A stretch of 64,000 nucleotides of DNA from Lactobacillales bacterium (GTDB lineage Bacteria > Bacillota_I > Bacilli_A > RF39 > UBA660). The notes beneath the pieces are model-generated. The model worked only from the letters and a program-made list of their open reading frames with translations. It was not told the DNA's origin and made no database searches. Every line of letters starts with the position of its first letter. Within the stretch, counting starts at the first letter, position 1. Location of the stretch: contig SVAG01000001.1 of assembly GCA_015059545.1 (NCBI GenBank), positions 231,381 to 295,380 on the forward strand. The letters run 5' to 3'. This document shows positions 41,167 to 49,524 of the stretch, piece by piece. The position numbers and the translations under genes are program-made.

Positions 41167-41880
41167 ATGGGAAGAGCTTATGAAGTTAGAAAAGCAAGTA
41201 TACAAAAAACAGGAGCAGCTAAAGCTAAATTATATTCAATGTATGCTAGAGAAATATATGATATAGCAAAAAAAGGTGGAACAGATCCAAGTTCTAATGC
41301 GTCATTAAAAAGAATTATGGAAAGAGCAAAAAAAGAACAAGTTCCAGCAGATATAATTAAAAGAGCAATTGATAAAGTAAATAGTGGTGTAGATGAATCA
41401 TATGAAAAAGTAAACTATGAAATATTTGGACCAGCAGGATCTACATTAATAGTTGAATGTTTAACTGATAATGTTAATAGATCAATAAGTAGTGTAAAAG
41501 CTGCTTTAAATAAATGCAAATGTAAAATGGGAGTACAAGGATCAGTATCATTTAATTATGATAATTTATGTATTATAGGATTTAAAGATATCACAGAAGA
41601 AGAAGCTATGGATGCTATTATAAATGCTGACTTAGATATTGAAGATATAGAAACAGATAATGATTTAGTAATTATTTATGGTAATCCAAAAGATTCACAT
41701 GCTTTAAAATCTGCAATTGAAACAATTAAAGAAGTTGAATTTGAAATAGATGAAATATCAATGTTACCAAAAGAAAAAATAACTATTGAAGGTGAAGATA
41801 AAGAAATATTCGAAAGACTTCTTACTATGTTAGATGATGTAGAAGATGTTAAAAATGTATATCATAATGTAGAAATTTAA
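41167..41880 (+). CDS. YebC/PmpR family protein (YeeN type)
   Basis: A 237-residue member of the YebC family, of the YeeN subgroup by its start MGRAYEVRKASIQKTGAAKAKLYSMYAREIY. Conserved core pieces are GGTDPSSNASLKRIMERAKKEQVP, YEIFGPAGSTLIVECLTDN and GVQGSVSFNY. YebC proteins were called transcription regulators; recent work links some to translation of proline-rich stretches on the ribosome. Which applies here is unknown. RBS AGAAAGAGTG; ends in a bidirectional terminator. Confidence 0.92.
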   Translation: MGRAYEVRKASIQKTGAAKAKLYSMYAREIYDIAKKGGTDPSSNASLKRIMERAKKEQVPADIIKRAIDKVNSGVDESYEKVNYEIFGPAGSTLIVECLTDNVNRSISSVKAALNKCKCKMGVQGSVSFNYDNLCIIGFKDITEEEAMDAIINADLDIEDIETDNDLVIIYGNPKDSHALKSAIETIKEVEFEIDEISMLPKEKITIEGEDKEIFERLLTMLDDVEDVKNVYHNVEI

Positions 41881-41903
41881 AAAAACGTCATACTGACGTT
41901 TTA
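41881..41903 (+). terminator. Bidirectional terminator between YebC and XRE genes
   Basis: AAAACGTCA (41882-41890), loop TAC, TGACGTTTT (41894-41902). It is near-symmetric, so it serves the minus-strand gene ending at 41888 as well. Confidence 0.85.
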
Positions 41904-42139
41904 ATTTTAATAATAAATAATTTATCAACACTAACATCTAAAGCTTTAGAAAGTTTTAGAATTACTGTTAAAGAAACATTTTTAAATTCTTTATTAGATT
42001 CAATTTGCTTTATATAAGATATACTGATATCAGCCTTTTCAGCTAATTCTTCTTGAGTTAAATTTAATTTTTTTCTATAATACTTAATATTTTCTCTAAA
42101 TGTATCATATTGTTCATGAAGTAAGTTATTAGTAATCAT
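41888..42139 (-). CDS. XRE-family transcriptional regulator
   Basis: An 83-residue single-domain helix-turn-helix protein. The motif is LTQEELAEKADISISYIKQIESN (about 27-49), with FKNVSLTVILKLSKALDVSVDKLF completing the five-helix XRE fold. There is no second domain. It is divergent from another XRE gene at 42252; the 112-base gap holds repeats likely to be operators. RBS AAAGGTGAT lies before its ATG on the minus strand. Confidence 0.88.
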   Translation of the reverse strand: MITNNLLHEQYDTFRENIKYYRKKLNLTQEELAEKADISISYIKQIESNKEFKNVSLTVILKLSKALDVSVDKLFIIKIKTSV

Positions 42140-42170
42140 ACTATCACCTTTTTTCCAAATATTACCAATT

Positions 42171-42233
42171 AACTATATTTTATAATTTTTAACTATAAAA
42201 TTCAGTACACTATCAGTGAACCTATGTTATAAT
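42171..42233 (+). promoter_or_regulatory. Divergent regulatory region between two XRE genes
   Basis: It contains inverted repeats ATTTTATA (42177-42184) and TATAAAAT (42194-42201), a direct repeat AACTATA at 42171 and 42191 (20 bases apart, two helical turns), the motif CTATCAGTGAAC (42210-42221) and TATAAT (42228-42233) for the rightward gene. A closely similar motif recurs in the promoter of the next gene. Confidence 0.5.
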
Positions 42234-42251
42234 AGATATAGGAGGAGTAAT

Positions 42252-42458
42252 ATGAATTCTAAATTAAAAAAAATAAGAATGAAAAATAATTATACAAGTA
42301 AAAATATGGCAGATATATTAGGGATAAGTAAACCATTTTATTCTCAAATAGAAAATGGAAGAAGAAGACTATCATATGATATGGCAGTTAAAATAGCAAA
42401 TATCTTTAAAATGAAACCAGATGAATTATTTTATGAGGATCATAAAGGAGTTAAATAA
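42252..42458 (+). CDS. Small XRE-family regulator
   Basis: A 68-residue helix-turn-helix protein: YTSKNMADILGISKPFYSQIENGRRRLSYDMAVKIANIFKMKPDELFYED, an almost bare XRE domain. ATG 42252 follows AGGAGG; an in-frame ATG at 42216 lies upstream of the -10 box. It ends in its own terminator, immediately before the promoter of a large prepilin gene that has a matching operator-like sequence, so it or the divergent XRE gene probably controls that gene. Confidence 0.88.
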   Translation: MNSKLKKIRMKNNYTSKNMADILGISKPFYSQIENGRRRLSYDMAVKIANIFKMKPDELFYEDHKGVK

Positions 42459-42467
42459 CTCTTTTTT
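42445..42467 (+). terminator. Terminator after small XRE gene
   Basis: GAGTT (42448-42452), loop AAAT, AACTC (42457-42461), T run; overlaps the stop. Confidence 0.7.
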
Positions 42468-42468
42468 A

Positions 42469-42502
42469 TTGACAAAAAATATAGCTATCAGTATACTTAT
42501 AG
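42469..42502 (+). promoter_or_regulatory. Promoter and palindromic operator of the large prepilin gene
   Basis: TTGACA (42469-42474), 17-base spacer, TATACT (42492-42497). An 18-base near-perfect palindrome CTATCAGTATACTTATAG (42485-42502) covers the -10 box. Its left half matches CTATCAGTGAAC upstream of the XRE gene at 42252. Confidence 0.65.
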
Positions 42503-42522
42503 TATAAGGTAGGAGATGTATC

Positions 42523-44169
42523 ATGAAAAATAAAAAAGGATTTACACTTATAGAACTTTTAGCAGTAATAGTAATATTAGCAATAATAGCACTTATAGCA
42601 ACGCCTATTATTTTAAATATGATTAATGATGCTAGAAAAAGTGCAGCTGCAGATAGTGCATATGGATACATAGAAGCAATAGAGTATAATAACTCAATGG
42701 AACAACTTAGTGATAAATATGATCTAATATCTTCAGGAGATGTATCAACAATAAATAATATTGTGAAAGTTAAAGGAACAAAACCAACTAGCGGTAATGT
42801 TACAATAGAAAAAGGAAGAGTAGTAGCTGCCAATTTATGTATTGATGGATTTTCAGTAATATATAATGGAGAAAAGGTAACAGAAGTTACTAAAAGCAGT
42901 GAATGTGGAAGTAGTTCATCAAAAGAGGAAACAGTTTATAAAGACTATGAAATAGGTGAATTAGTGTGGTTTGATCCAGTTACTTACAAATATTGCAAAG
43001 AAGGAGATGATAATTGCTATTCATGGATAGTACTAAACAATAATAAAGAAAAACGTAATCTAGATTTGATTTTCGTTAAAGATGAAAGTTCATTACAATG
43101 GAATAAAGATTTATTAACAATTTTAAATGAATATACATCTACATGGAGTGATAAATTATTTGTAGATTCTAATTATAACCTTGAAACGTATTTTGATTAT
43201 AGTAATTCAAAAGCTAGAGTCCCATTAGTAAGTGAAATGAGTGATATAATTCATAATAAATTAAATGAAAAAGGAAGCTGCGGTGATAGCTCAATTCATT
43301 GTTTGATGGCTAATACAGGTACTGGGCATATGACTCATTTTTGGTATGTAGAAGGACAAATGAATTCAGGTGATATGATGCCATTTTCTGCAGTAGCAAC
43401 CGCTCCAACTAATTTTTATATACATCCAGTTATAAATATAGGAGCTGAAAAAAATGTTGAACCGGAAGAGGTAGATGTATATGTTAGTCAAAAAAAGACA
43501 AAATATGAAAATGGTGACATAATATATTTGGATCCTACAGATTTAACCAAAAAATGTACTGCAAAAAATTCTATAAGTAAAACTAATGAAAAAATAGGAT
43601 GTATGAAATGGTATGCATTTTTAGATAGTGAATCTTCCGAAAAAGTTAAATTGATTTTAGGACATAATACAACTGAAACAATTGTATATACATCAGATAA
43701 TGCAAGTAAAGAAATGAAAGAAATTAAAACTGAAATAGATAAATTAGTATTAGAATCAAAATGGCAATCAACGCCTAGATTAATAACGGCGGATGAAATT
43801 GTTGAAATAACAGGTGCTAAAGAAATATTATCTTGGGATTCTGAAACTGCTGGCATTGAAAAAAGATTTGATTTAGATATTGCAGTTGATTCAAGTGAAA
43901 AAGGTGATGTAAGTAAACATGCATGGTTATTTAATAATACTTTATATTGTTTAAGTAATGGTTGTGAAGTTGAAGATAATAAAAGTTATACAACTTCAAT
44001 ACAGGATAGTGTTCAAGGATATTGGACTAGTACGCCGATTGATTCTCCAGGTAATTATTATATTTGGGTTGTTAGTAATAGTAGAATGTTAACATATTCA
44101 TTTGTTAGTCAAGATTATCGTTATGGAATTCGTCCTGTAATAGAAGTAAATAAATCAGATATACAATAA
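42523..44169 (+). CDS. Large prepilin-like protein with repeated lectin-like modules
   Basis: The 548-residue product begins with a textbook type IV prepilin head, KKGFTLIELLAVIVIL, then a pilin-like region with a cysteine pair (about 95-128). Two ectodomain modules follow. The second (about 325-548) matches module A of the protein at 7972: KC...GCMKWYAF, LGHNTT, PRLITADEIVEITGAKEIL, HAWLFNN, GYWTSTP and GIRPVIEVNKSDI. The first (about 140-315) is a degenerate copy. It should be processed by prepilin peptidase and displayed on a pilus or pseudopilus. The ligand is unknown. An XRE operator overlaps its promoter. Confidence 0.78.
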   Translation: MKNKKGFTLIELLAVIVILAIIALIATPIILNMINDARKSAAADSAYGYIEAIEYNNSMEQLSDKYDLISSGDVSTINNIVKVKGTKPTSGNVTIEKGRVVAANLCIDGFSVIYNGEKVTEVTKSSECGSSSSKEETVYKDYEIGELVWFDPVTYKYCKEGDDNCYSWIVLNNNKEKRNLDLIFVKDESSLQWNKDLLTILNEYTSTWSDKLFVDSNYNLETYFDYSNSKARVPLVSEMSDIIHNKLNEKGSCGDSSIHCLMANTGTGHMTHFWYVEGQMNSGDMMPFSAVATAPTNFYIHPVINIGAEKNVEPEEVDVYVSQKKTKYENGDIIYLDPTDLTKKCTAKNSISKTNEKIGCMKWYAFLDSESSEKVKLILGHNTTETIVYTSDNASKEMKEIKTEIDKLVLESKWQSTPRLITADEIVEITGAKEILSWDSETAGIEKRFDLDIAVDSSEKGDVSKHAWLFNNTLYCLSNGCEVEDNKSYTTSIQDSVQGYWTSTPIDSPGNYYIWVVSNSRMLTYSFVSQDYRYGIRPVIEVNKSDIQ

Positions 44170-44192
44170 GAAACTTAATGTTTCTTTTTTTT
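44168..44192 (+). terminator. Terminator after large prepilin gene
   Basis: AAGAAAC (44168-44174), loop TTAAT, GTTTCTT (44180-44186), T run. Confidence 0.8.
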
Positions 44193-44225
44193 ATTTAATA
44201 TGTTATTATATTAAAGGTGATTTAA

Positions 44226-45815
44226 ATGTTAAAAGTTAGTAATTTAGCCTTAAAATTTGGTACAAGAACATTATTTGAAAATGTAAATATTGAATTTAAT
44301 GAATATAACTGTTATGGAATAATAGGAGCAAACGGAGCTGGAAAATCTACATTCTTAAAAATACTTAGTGGAGAAATTGAATCAACTAAAGGTGAAGTAA
44401 TAATCGGTAAAGGAGAAAGAATCTCTGTACTTAAACAAAACCATAATGAATTTGATTCATATACTGTAATGGAAACAGTATTAGGTGGAGATGAAGAGTT
44501 ATATTCTATCATGAAAGAAAAAGAAGCAATATATATGAAAGCTGATTTTTCAATGGAAGATGGTATAAGAGCAGGAGAACTAGAAGCAAGGTTTGAAGAA
44601 AAAAATGGATGGCAAGCAGAAAGTGATGCTGCTATAATACTTGCTGGTCTTGGAATAACAAATGATTATTTTGAAAAAAATATGTCAGAATTAAAAGATA
44701 AAGATAAAGTAAAAGTATTACTTGCTAGAGCTTTATTTGGAGAACCAGATATATTACTATTAGACGAACCAACAAATGGTCTTGATATGACAAGTAAAAT
44801 ATGGTTAGAAGAATTCTTAATTAATTTTAAAAATACTGTACTTGTAATATCACATGATAGACATTTCTTAAATAAAGTATGCACTCATATGGTAGATATA
44901 GATTATAGTAAAATAACGTTATTTGTTGGTAACTATGATTTCTGGTATAAATCAAGTAAATTAATACAACAACAAATGTTAGATTCAAATAAGAGAAAAG
45001 AAGAAAAAATAAAAGAATTACAAGATTTCATTGCTAGATTTAGTGCTAATGCATCAAAATCTAAACAAGCAACATCAAGAAAAAAATCATTAGAAAAAAT
45101 AGTGTTAGATGAAATAAAACCATCAAGTAGAAAATATCCATATATCAATTTTGAAATAGATAAAAAATTGAATAAAGAAGTTATAGCCTTAGAAAAAATA
45201 AATTATAGTATAGATTCTAAAACTATAATAAAAGACTTAAATTTAACATTAAGAAAAGATGATAAAATAGTATTAGTAGGAGAAAATGAAATAGCAAAAA
45301 CAGCCCTACTAAACATAATAGCAGGTGTTATAAAACCAGATAGTGGAACTATTAAAATAGGATCAAATGTTAAAATATCATATTTTCCAAAAAATCATGA
45401 TTCATATTTTGAAAACGATGAAAATATGATTGAATGGTTAAATAAATATTCAGATAATAATGAAGAAAGTTTTATAAGAGGATTCTTAGGAAGAATGTTA
45501 TTTTCAAAAGAAGAAACTCTAAAAAAAGTATCAGTATTATCTGGAGGAGAAAAAGTTAGATGTATGTTATCTAAAATGATGTTAGAAAAAGGGAATGTAT
45601 TATTATTAGATGAACCAACTAATCATTTAGATATAGAATCAATAACATCACTAAATGATGGAATGACTAAATATGATAGTGCTATTATATTTTCAACTTA
45701 TGACTTAGAACTTATTGAAAGTGTAAGTAATAGAATAATTGAAATAAAAGAAGATGGTACTTATATAGATAAACAAATGAGTTACGAAGAATACTTAGAA
45801 AAATTTAAATCATAA
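44226..45815 (+). CDS. ABC-F family ATPase (YbiT-like)
   Basis: A 529-residue soluble protein with two ABC domains and the charged ABC-F linker (about 250-300, KRKEEKIKELQDF...SKQATSRKK). Domain 1 has a normal Walker A (GANGAGKST) and Walker B (LLLDEPTNGLD) but a degenerate signature MSELKDKDK. Domain 2 has a degenerate Walker A GENEIAKTA but an intact signature LSGGEK and LLLDEPTNHLD. One composite ATP site is therefore intact and the other degenerate, which I believe is usual for this YbiT-like branch. ABC-F proteins act on ribosomes in translation or antibiotic resistance. Confidence 0.92.
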   Translation: MLKVSNLALKFGTRTLFENVNIEFNEYNCYGIIGANGAGKSTFLKILSGEIESTKGEVIIGKGERISVLKQNHNEFDSYTVMETVLGGDEELYSIMKEKEAIYMKADFSMEDGIRAGELEARFEEKNGWQAESDAAIILAGLGITNDYFEKNMSELKDKDKVKVLLARALFGEPDILLLDEPTNGLDMTSKIWLEEFLINFKNTVLVISHDRHFLNKVCTHMVDIDYSKITLFVGNYDFWYKSSKLIQQQMLDSNKRKEEKIKELQDFIARFSANASKSKQATSRKKSLEKIVLDEIKPSSRKYPYINFEIDKKLNKEVIALEKINYSIDSKTIIKDLNLTLRKDDKIVLVGENEIAKTALLNIIAGVIKPDSGTIKIGSNVKISYFPKNHDSYFENDENMIEWLNKYSDNNEESFIRGFLGRMLFSKEETLKKVSVLSGGEKVRCMLSKMMLEKGNVLLLDEPTNHLDIESITSLNDGMTKYDSAIIFSTYDLELIESVSNRIIEIKEDGTYIDKQMSYEEYLEKFKS

Positions 45816-45844
45816 TTGACTAAATAAGTAAATTATTATAAAAT
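45816..45844 (+). promoter_or_regulatory. Promoter of small lipoprotein gene
   Basis: TTGACT (45816-45821), 17-base spacer, TAAAAT (45839-45844). A TATAAT-like sequence also lies closer to the gene. Confidence 0.5.
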
Positions 45845-45866
45845 TGTCTTATAATAGAGGTGACTT

Positions 45867-46271
45867 ATGAGAAGATTATTGATAATATCATTATGTTTTT
45901 TATTAGTAGTTGGATGTGGATGTAATAAAAAAGAAAACTCTAAAACTAAAAAAGAAGAACTTCCATTTGATGTTAATTTTGATTTATCAAAAGAAACAAC
46001 TATAAATGGACTTAAAATATCGAATATTCAAGTAATTGTAGATGAAAAAGGAATATCTCATTATACTGCAAATGTAACAAATACAACTGATAGTGTATAT
46101 AAGTTAAATCAAATTAATATGATAATAAAAAATAAAGAAGGAAATAAAGTAGCAACTTTAATGGGATATATAGGCTCAAATATAGCTCCTGGTGAATCAA
46201 GAATATTAAATGTTAATACAGATATAGATTTAATGAGTGGATATGAAATTGAATATGAAATAAAAAAATAG
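45867..46271 (+). CDS. Small lipoprotein with FxLYD-like domain
   Basis: A 134-residue lipoprotein. The signal peptide ends at the lipobox VVGC, followed by GCNKKENSKTKKEE as tether. The remaining 90 residues form a beta-rich domain (LKISNIQVIVDEKGISHYTANVTN ... GNKVATLMGYIGSNIAPGESR) of the kind seen in FxLYD/DUF3426-type proteins. It is attached to the outer membrane face. Function unknown. Confidence 0.75.
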   Translation: MRRLLIISLCFLLVVGCGCNKKENSKTKKEELPFDVNFDLSKETTINGLKISNIQVIVDEKGISHYTANVTNTTDSVYKLNQINMIIKNKEGNKVATLMGYIGSNIAPGESRILNVNTDIDLMSGYEIEYEIKK

Positions 46272-46292
46272 AAAATATTCTATTTTTTTTTA
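46264..46292 (+). terminator. Terminator after small lipoprotein gene
   Basis: AAAATAGAA (46265-46273), loop AATA, TTCTATTTT (46278-46286), T run. Confidence 0.8.
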
Positions 46293-46322
46293 ATATGTGA
46301 TATTATATTTATAGGTGGTTAT

Positions 46323-47588
46323 ATGGAAAAACTAATTAAATTATTAGTAATATTATTAGTCTTATATTTTGGAATAGAACTATCTTTTATTAATTTAAAT
46401 AAAGGACATAATCTAGAATATAAAATAAAAGAAAATGATAATACATTTTACATAAAAGAAATTTATACAAAGAAAAGAAAAAATGAAATAAATAATTATT
46501 ACTTTGAGATTAAATTAAATGAAGATATATATAATTTTCAAACATATAAAAATTATAAAAATGCAAATTATATTATAAAAAATATTGAATACTTCTCAAA
46601 TGATAATTATAAATGCGTATATTTAAAAGATAAAGAAGAAAAACAAATATCAGATGTTATATGTTTAAATAATGATATACAATATTTTTATAGTAATATA
46701 GAAGGTAAAGATAAAGAAGTAGATGAATTTGTAAAAAAATTAAAAGGATATAAAAAGAATAAAGAAAATTTAAAAAATAAAATAGATGCTAAACCTGTAA
46801 TATTATATAGAGATAATATTATAGATAATCATTATTTATATGTAGAAAATTATAAAGGTATATATTTAATAAATAAAAAAGATAATGTAAAAAATATATC
46901 ATTATTTAAAAATGATTTATATAAAAATGAAATTAGCATTTTAAATAATGAAAATTATATAACAGCAGATTATAATGAAGAATATGGGTTCCATGAATTC
47001 AAACTTGTAAACATAATAAATGGTAAAAAATCAGAAATTATATCAAATGATGAAATATCATTAGATTCATATATGCAAGGATCTATAGATAAGGAAGTAT
47101 ATTTATTTGATAAATCAGATAAAAAACAATATAGAATAAATTTAAAATCAAAAATAGTATCATTAAGTGGTAATAAAAGTAAAGGTATAGAAGTATATAA
47201 AAATAATAAATTAACAACAGATAGTGCTTATAAAGCAGCAAAACAAGAAGTATTATTTAATAAGTATACTGTAGATAGTAAATTTAATGATAAAGAATAT
47301 GAAAAAGTAGAAAAAATAGGAAATAAACTATCAGGATATTACTATTTATATGAAAAAGATGGAAATAAATATAAAGTATATAGAGTAAATGTTCAAAATA
47401 AAAAAATACTGACTTATATGTTTACTACAGATGATATAAAAAATATATATTACTATGAAGACTATATTTATTATAAAGATGGAATATATATAAAATATTA
47501 TCAAGATGATATTGGAACAAAAATATTACTAAAAAATACAGAATTTGAATTTAATAAAACAATTAATTTTGGATTATATGTAAAATAA
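46323..47588 (+). CDS. Unknown secreted or membrane-anchored protein
   Basis: A 421-residue protein I do not recognise. It starts with one hydrophobic segment (about 4-24) with no lipobox or clear cleavage site, so it is probably membrane-anchored. The rest is unusually rich in Lys, Asn, Tyr and Ile, with alternating short strands such as HYLYVENYKGIYLINKKDN, VYLFDKSDKKQYRINLKSK and GYYYLYEKDGNKYKVYRVN. These may be blades of a propeller-like fold. No catalytic motif is visible. RBS TAGGTGG precedes ATG. Confidence 0.65.
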   Translation: MEKLIKLLVILLVLYFGIELSFINLNKGHNLEYKIKENDNTFYIKEIYTKKRKNEINNYYFEIKLNEDIYNFQTYKNYKNANYIIKNIEYFSNDNYKCVYLKDKEEKQISDVICLNNDIQYFYSNIEGKDKEVDEFVKKLKGYKKNKENLKNKIDAKPVILYRDNIIDNHYLYVENYKGIYLINKKDNVKNISLFKNDLYKNEISILNNENYITADYNEEYGFHEFKLVNIINGKKSEIISNDEISLDSYMQGSIDKEVYLFDKSDKKQYRINLKSKIVSLSGNKSKGIEVYKNNKLTTDSAYKAAKQEVLFNKYTVDSKFNDKEYEKVEKIGNKLSGYYYLYEKDGNKYKVYRVNVQNKKILTYMFTTDDIKNIYYYEDYIYYKDGIYIKYYQDDIGTKILLKNTEFEFNKTINFGLYVK

Positions 47589-47613
47589 AATGATAAACTT
47601 TATCATTTTTTTT
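47587..47613 (+). terminator. Terminator before LysM gene
   Basis: AAAATGATAA (47587-47596), loop ACT, TTATCATTTT (47600-47609), T run. Confidence 0.78.
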
Positions 47614-47638
47614 CATATAATTAAATGAGGTGATTATT

Positions 47639-48088
47639 TTGTATCAAGTATACCAAATTAAAAGTGGTGAGACTATAGAATCTATAGCGAAAAAACTAAA
47701 TACAACAAGTGATGAACTTAGAAGACTAAATGGAATAGGAGATAATGCTACTATAAGAGAAGGAAGCTACATAATTATTCCTAATAATAATAATGATATT
47801 AATTTTAATTATACAGATCCAAATTATAAGAAATACATAGTACAAAAAGGAGATAATATGTATAAAATAGCTAGAGAAAATAATATTGATTATAATACTT
47901 TACTAAAATTAAATGGACTTAAAAATGATGAATATATATATCCTAATCAAGAAATAATAATACCATTAAAAAATACATATGTAACTAGTGAAAATGAAAA
48001 AATAAGCGATATAATGAATAAGTTAAATCTTAAAATGTCTGATATAGAAGATTTATATGTAGTTGAAGATCAAGTAATTAACTATTAA
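47639..48088 (+). CDS. LysM-domain protein without signal peptide, possible spore-coat protein
   Basis: A 149-residue protein with two LysM domains (YQIKSGETIESIAKKLNTTS, about 4-48, and YIVQKGDNMYKIARENNIDY, about 65-110) and a third degenerate one (SENEKISDIMNKLNLKMSD). No signal peptide or membrane segment is present. Intracellular LysM proteins in spore formers include SafA and SpoVID, which bind forespore peptidoglycan during coat assembly. TTG 47639 is the likely start, with TGAGGTGA just before it; a GTG at 47630 lies inside that site. CATATAAT at 47614 without a -35 box could be a sigma-E-like promoter. Confidence 0.78.
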   Translation: MYQVYQIKSGETIESIAKKLNTTSDELRRLNGIGDNATIREGSYIIIPNNNNDINFNYTDPNYKKYIVQKGDNMYKIARENNIDYNTLLKLNGLKNDEYIYPNQEIIIPLKNTYVTSENEKISDIMNKLNLKMSDIEDLYVVEDQVINY

Positions 48089-48149
48089 AAAAAGATAAAA
48101 GTCTTTTTTTTTTTGCTTAAATATTATATAATTAATAGTAGGTGATAAC

Positions 48150-48563
48150 ATGAAGAAAATAATTATAATAGTATTAAGTTTAATGTGTATAACATTAACA
48201 GGATGTGGAAATGGAAAAGATTTAGTAGAAATAGATTATAATGAACTTGCTACTAAAATAGAAAATGAAGAATCATTTGTTTTATATGTGGGATCTAGTG
48301 AATGCAGTCATTGTGCTGATTATAGACCAACACTTGAAAAAATTATATATGAACATAAATTAGATGTTTATTATATAAACTTAGCTAAATTATCTGCTGC
48401 TAAAAGAAAAGCTGTATTAGATAAAGTAGATGCTGAAGGTACACCTATGACAGTTTATATAGAAAAAGGAAAAACTGCTTCTGAACCTAGAGTAGAAGGT
48501 GCGAGAGATTATGATACAACTTTGGAATTTTTTAAAGAATTAAAGCTTGTGAAAGGAGAATAA
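48150..48563 (+). CDS. Thioredoxin-like lipoprotein
   Basis: A 137-residue lipoprotein. Lipobox LTGC at about 16-19; the mature part has a thioredoxin-like fold with the redox motif CSHC in LYVGSSECSHCADYRP and the cis-proline region EGTPMTVYI. It should act outside the membrane in disulfide reduction or isomerisation. It ends one base before a Clp-type AAA+ gene and two genes before a cysteine-less relative, so the three are co-transcribed. Confidence 0.83.
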   Translation: MKKIIIIVLSLMCITLTGCGNGKDLVEIDYNELATKIENEESFVLYVGSSECSHCADYRPTLEKIIYEHKLDVYYINLAKLSAAKRKAVLDKVDAEGTPMTVYIEKGKTASEPRVEGARDYDTTLEFFKELKLVKGE

Positions 48564-48564
48564 T

Positions 48565-49515
48565 ATGAACTTTAGTGTTATTGAAAATTATGGAGAAGAT
48601 TTAACAAAAAAGGTATATGTTACAAATCCTGCTATAGCAAGAGATGAAGAAATAAAAAAATTAATGTTAGTATTACTTACACCAGATAAATCAGGACTTT
48701 TAATAGGTAAAGCTGGTATTGGGAAAACTGCTATTGTAGAAGGATTAGCTTATTTAATGCAACAAGGAATGGTTCCAAATGCATTAAAAGGTTATAGAGT
48801 AGTAAAAATCAATTCAACAAGTTTACTAGGTAAAATAATGATTAATGGTAGAGAAGAAATGATTATAGGTTTACTTGTAAATGAACTTAAAAATAGTCAA
48901 AATATAATTTTATTTATAGATGAAATTCATACACTTATTGGTGGTAGTGATGATGGACCAATGGATTTAGCTAATATATTAAAACCAGCCTTAGATAGAG
49001 GAGATATAAAAGCAATTGGTGCTACTACTACAGAAGAATATAGCACTTATGTTATAAAAGATAGAGCCTTCTTAAGAAGATTTGAAAAAATAGAAGTAGC
49101 AGAACCAACTGAAGCTACAACAGTAGAAATATTATATAAATCATTACCAAGAATTGAAAGCAAAACTGGTATCAAAATGAAATATAATGAATATGTTAAT
49201 ACTATGCTTATAGAATCTATTGTAAGTGCAACATCGGAATTTAAAAGAGTATATGGATTATCAGCAATGTATCCAGATATTGCTTTCTCAGTTTTATCAG
49301 CAGCATTCTCAGAAGCATTATTTCAAAATAAACCATATGTAGATGTATTAGATGTATATAATGCTATAAAAAATAGTAAAAGAATTTATCCAGATAGTAT
49401 TATTAAAGAATTAAATGCATTTAGAGAAAAATTTAAAGATTTCTGTATGGAACAAGGTATAACATTACCAATCGTTACAATAGAAGAAGTACAAAATAGT
49501 GAAGAAGATTTTTAG
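48565..49515 (+). CDS. Stand-alone Clp-type AAA+ ATPase (D1 domain only)
   Basis: The 316-residue product corresponds to the first AAA+ domain of ClpB/ClpC with nothing before or after it. Visible motifs are Walker A GKAGIGKTAIVEG, Walker B IILFIDEIHTLIGG, sensor 1 GATTTEEY and the arginine finger in FLRRFEKI. The N-terminal substrate domain, the coiled-coil middle domain and the D2 domain with the ClpP-binding loop are all absent, so it is not a ClpC protease partner. It lies between genes for two thioredoxin-like membrane proteins. Its substrate is unknown. Confidence 0.85.
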   Translation: MNFSVIENYGEDLTKKVYVTNPAIARDEEIKKLMLVLLTPDKSGLLIGKAGIGKTAIVEGLAYLMQQGMVPNALKGYRVVKINSTSLLGKIMINGREEMIIGLLVNELKNSQNIILFIDEIHTLIGGSDDGPMDLANILKPALDRGDIKAIGATTTEEYSTYVIKDRAFLRRFEKIEVAEPTEATTVEILYKSLPRIESKTGIKMKYNEYVNTMLIESIVSATSEFKRVYGLSAMYPDIAFSVLSAAFSEALFQNKPYVDVLDVYNAIKNSKRIYPDSIIKELNAFREKFKDFCMEQGITLPIVTIEEVQNSEEDF

Positions 49516-49524
49516 GAGGTAAAT

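Noticed and set aside
41888-42458. Two XRE genes as a toxin-antitoxin pair or prophage remnant
   Set aside because: Neither has a toxin domain, no phage genes adjoin, and both look like simple regulators with operators.
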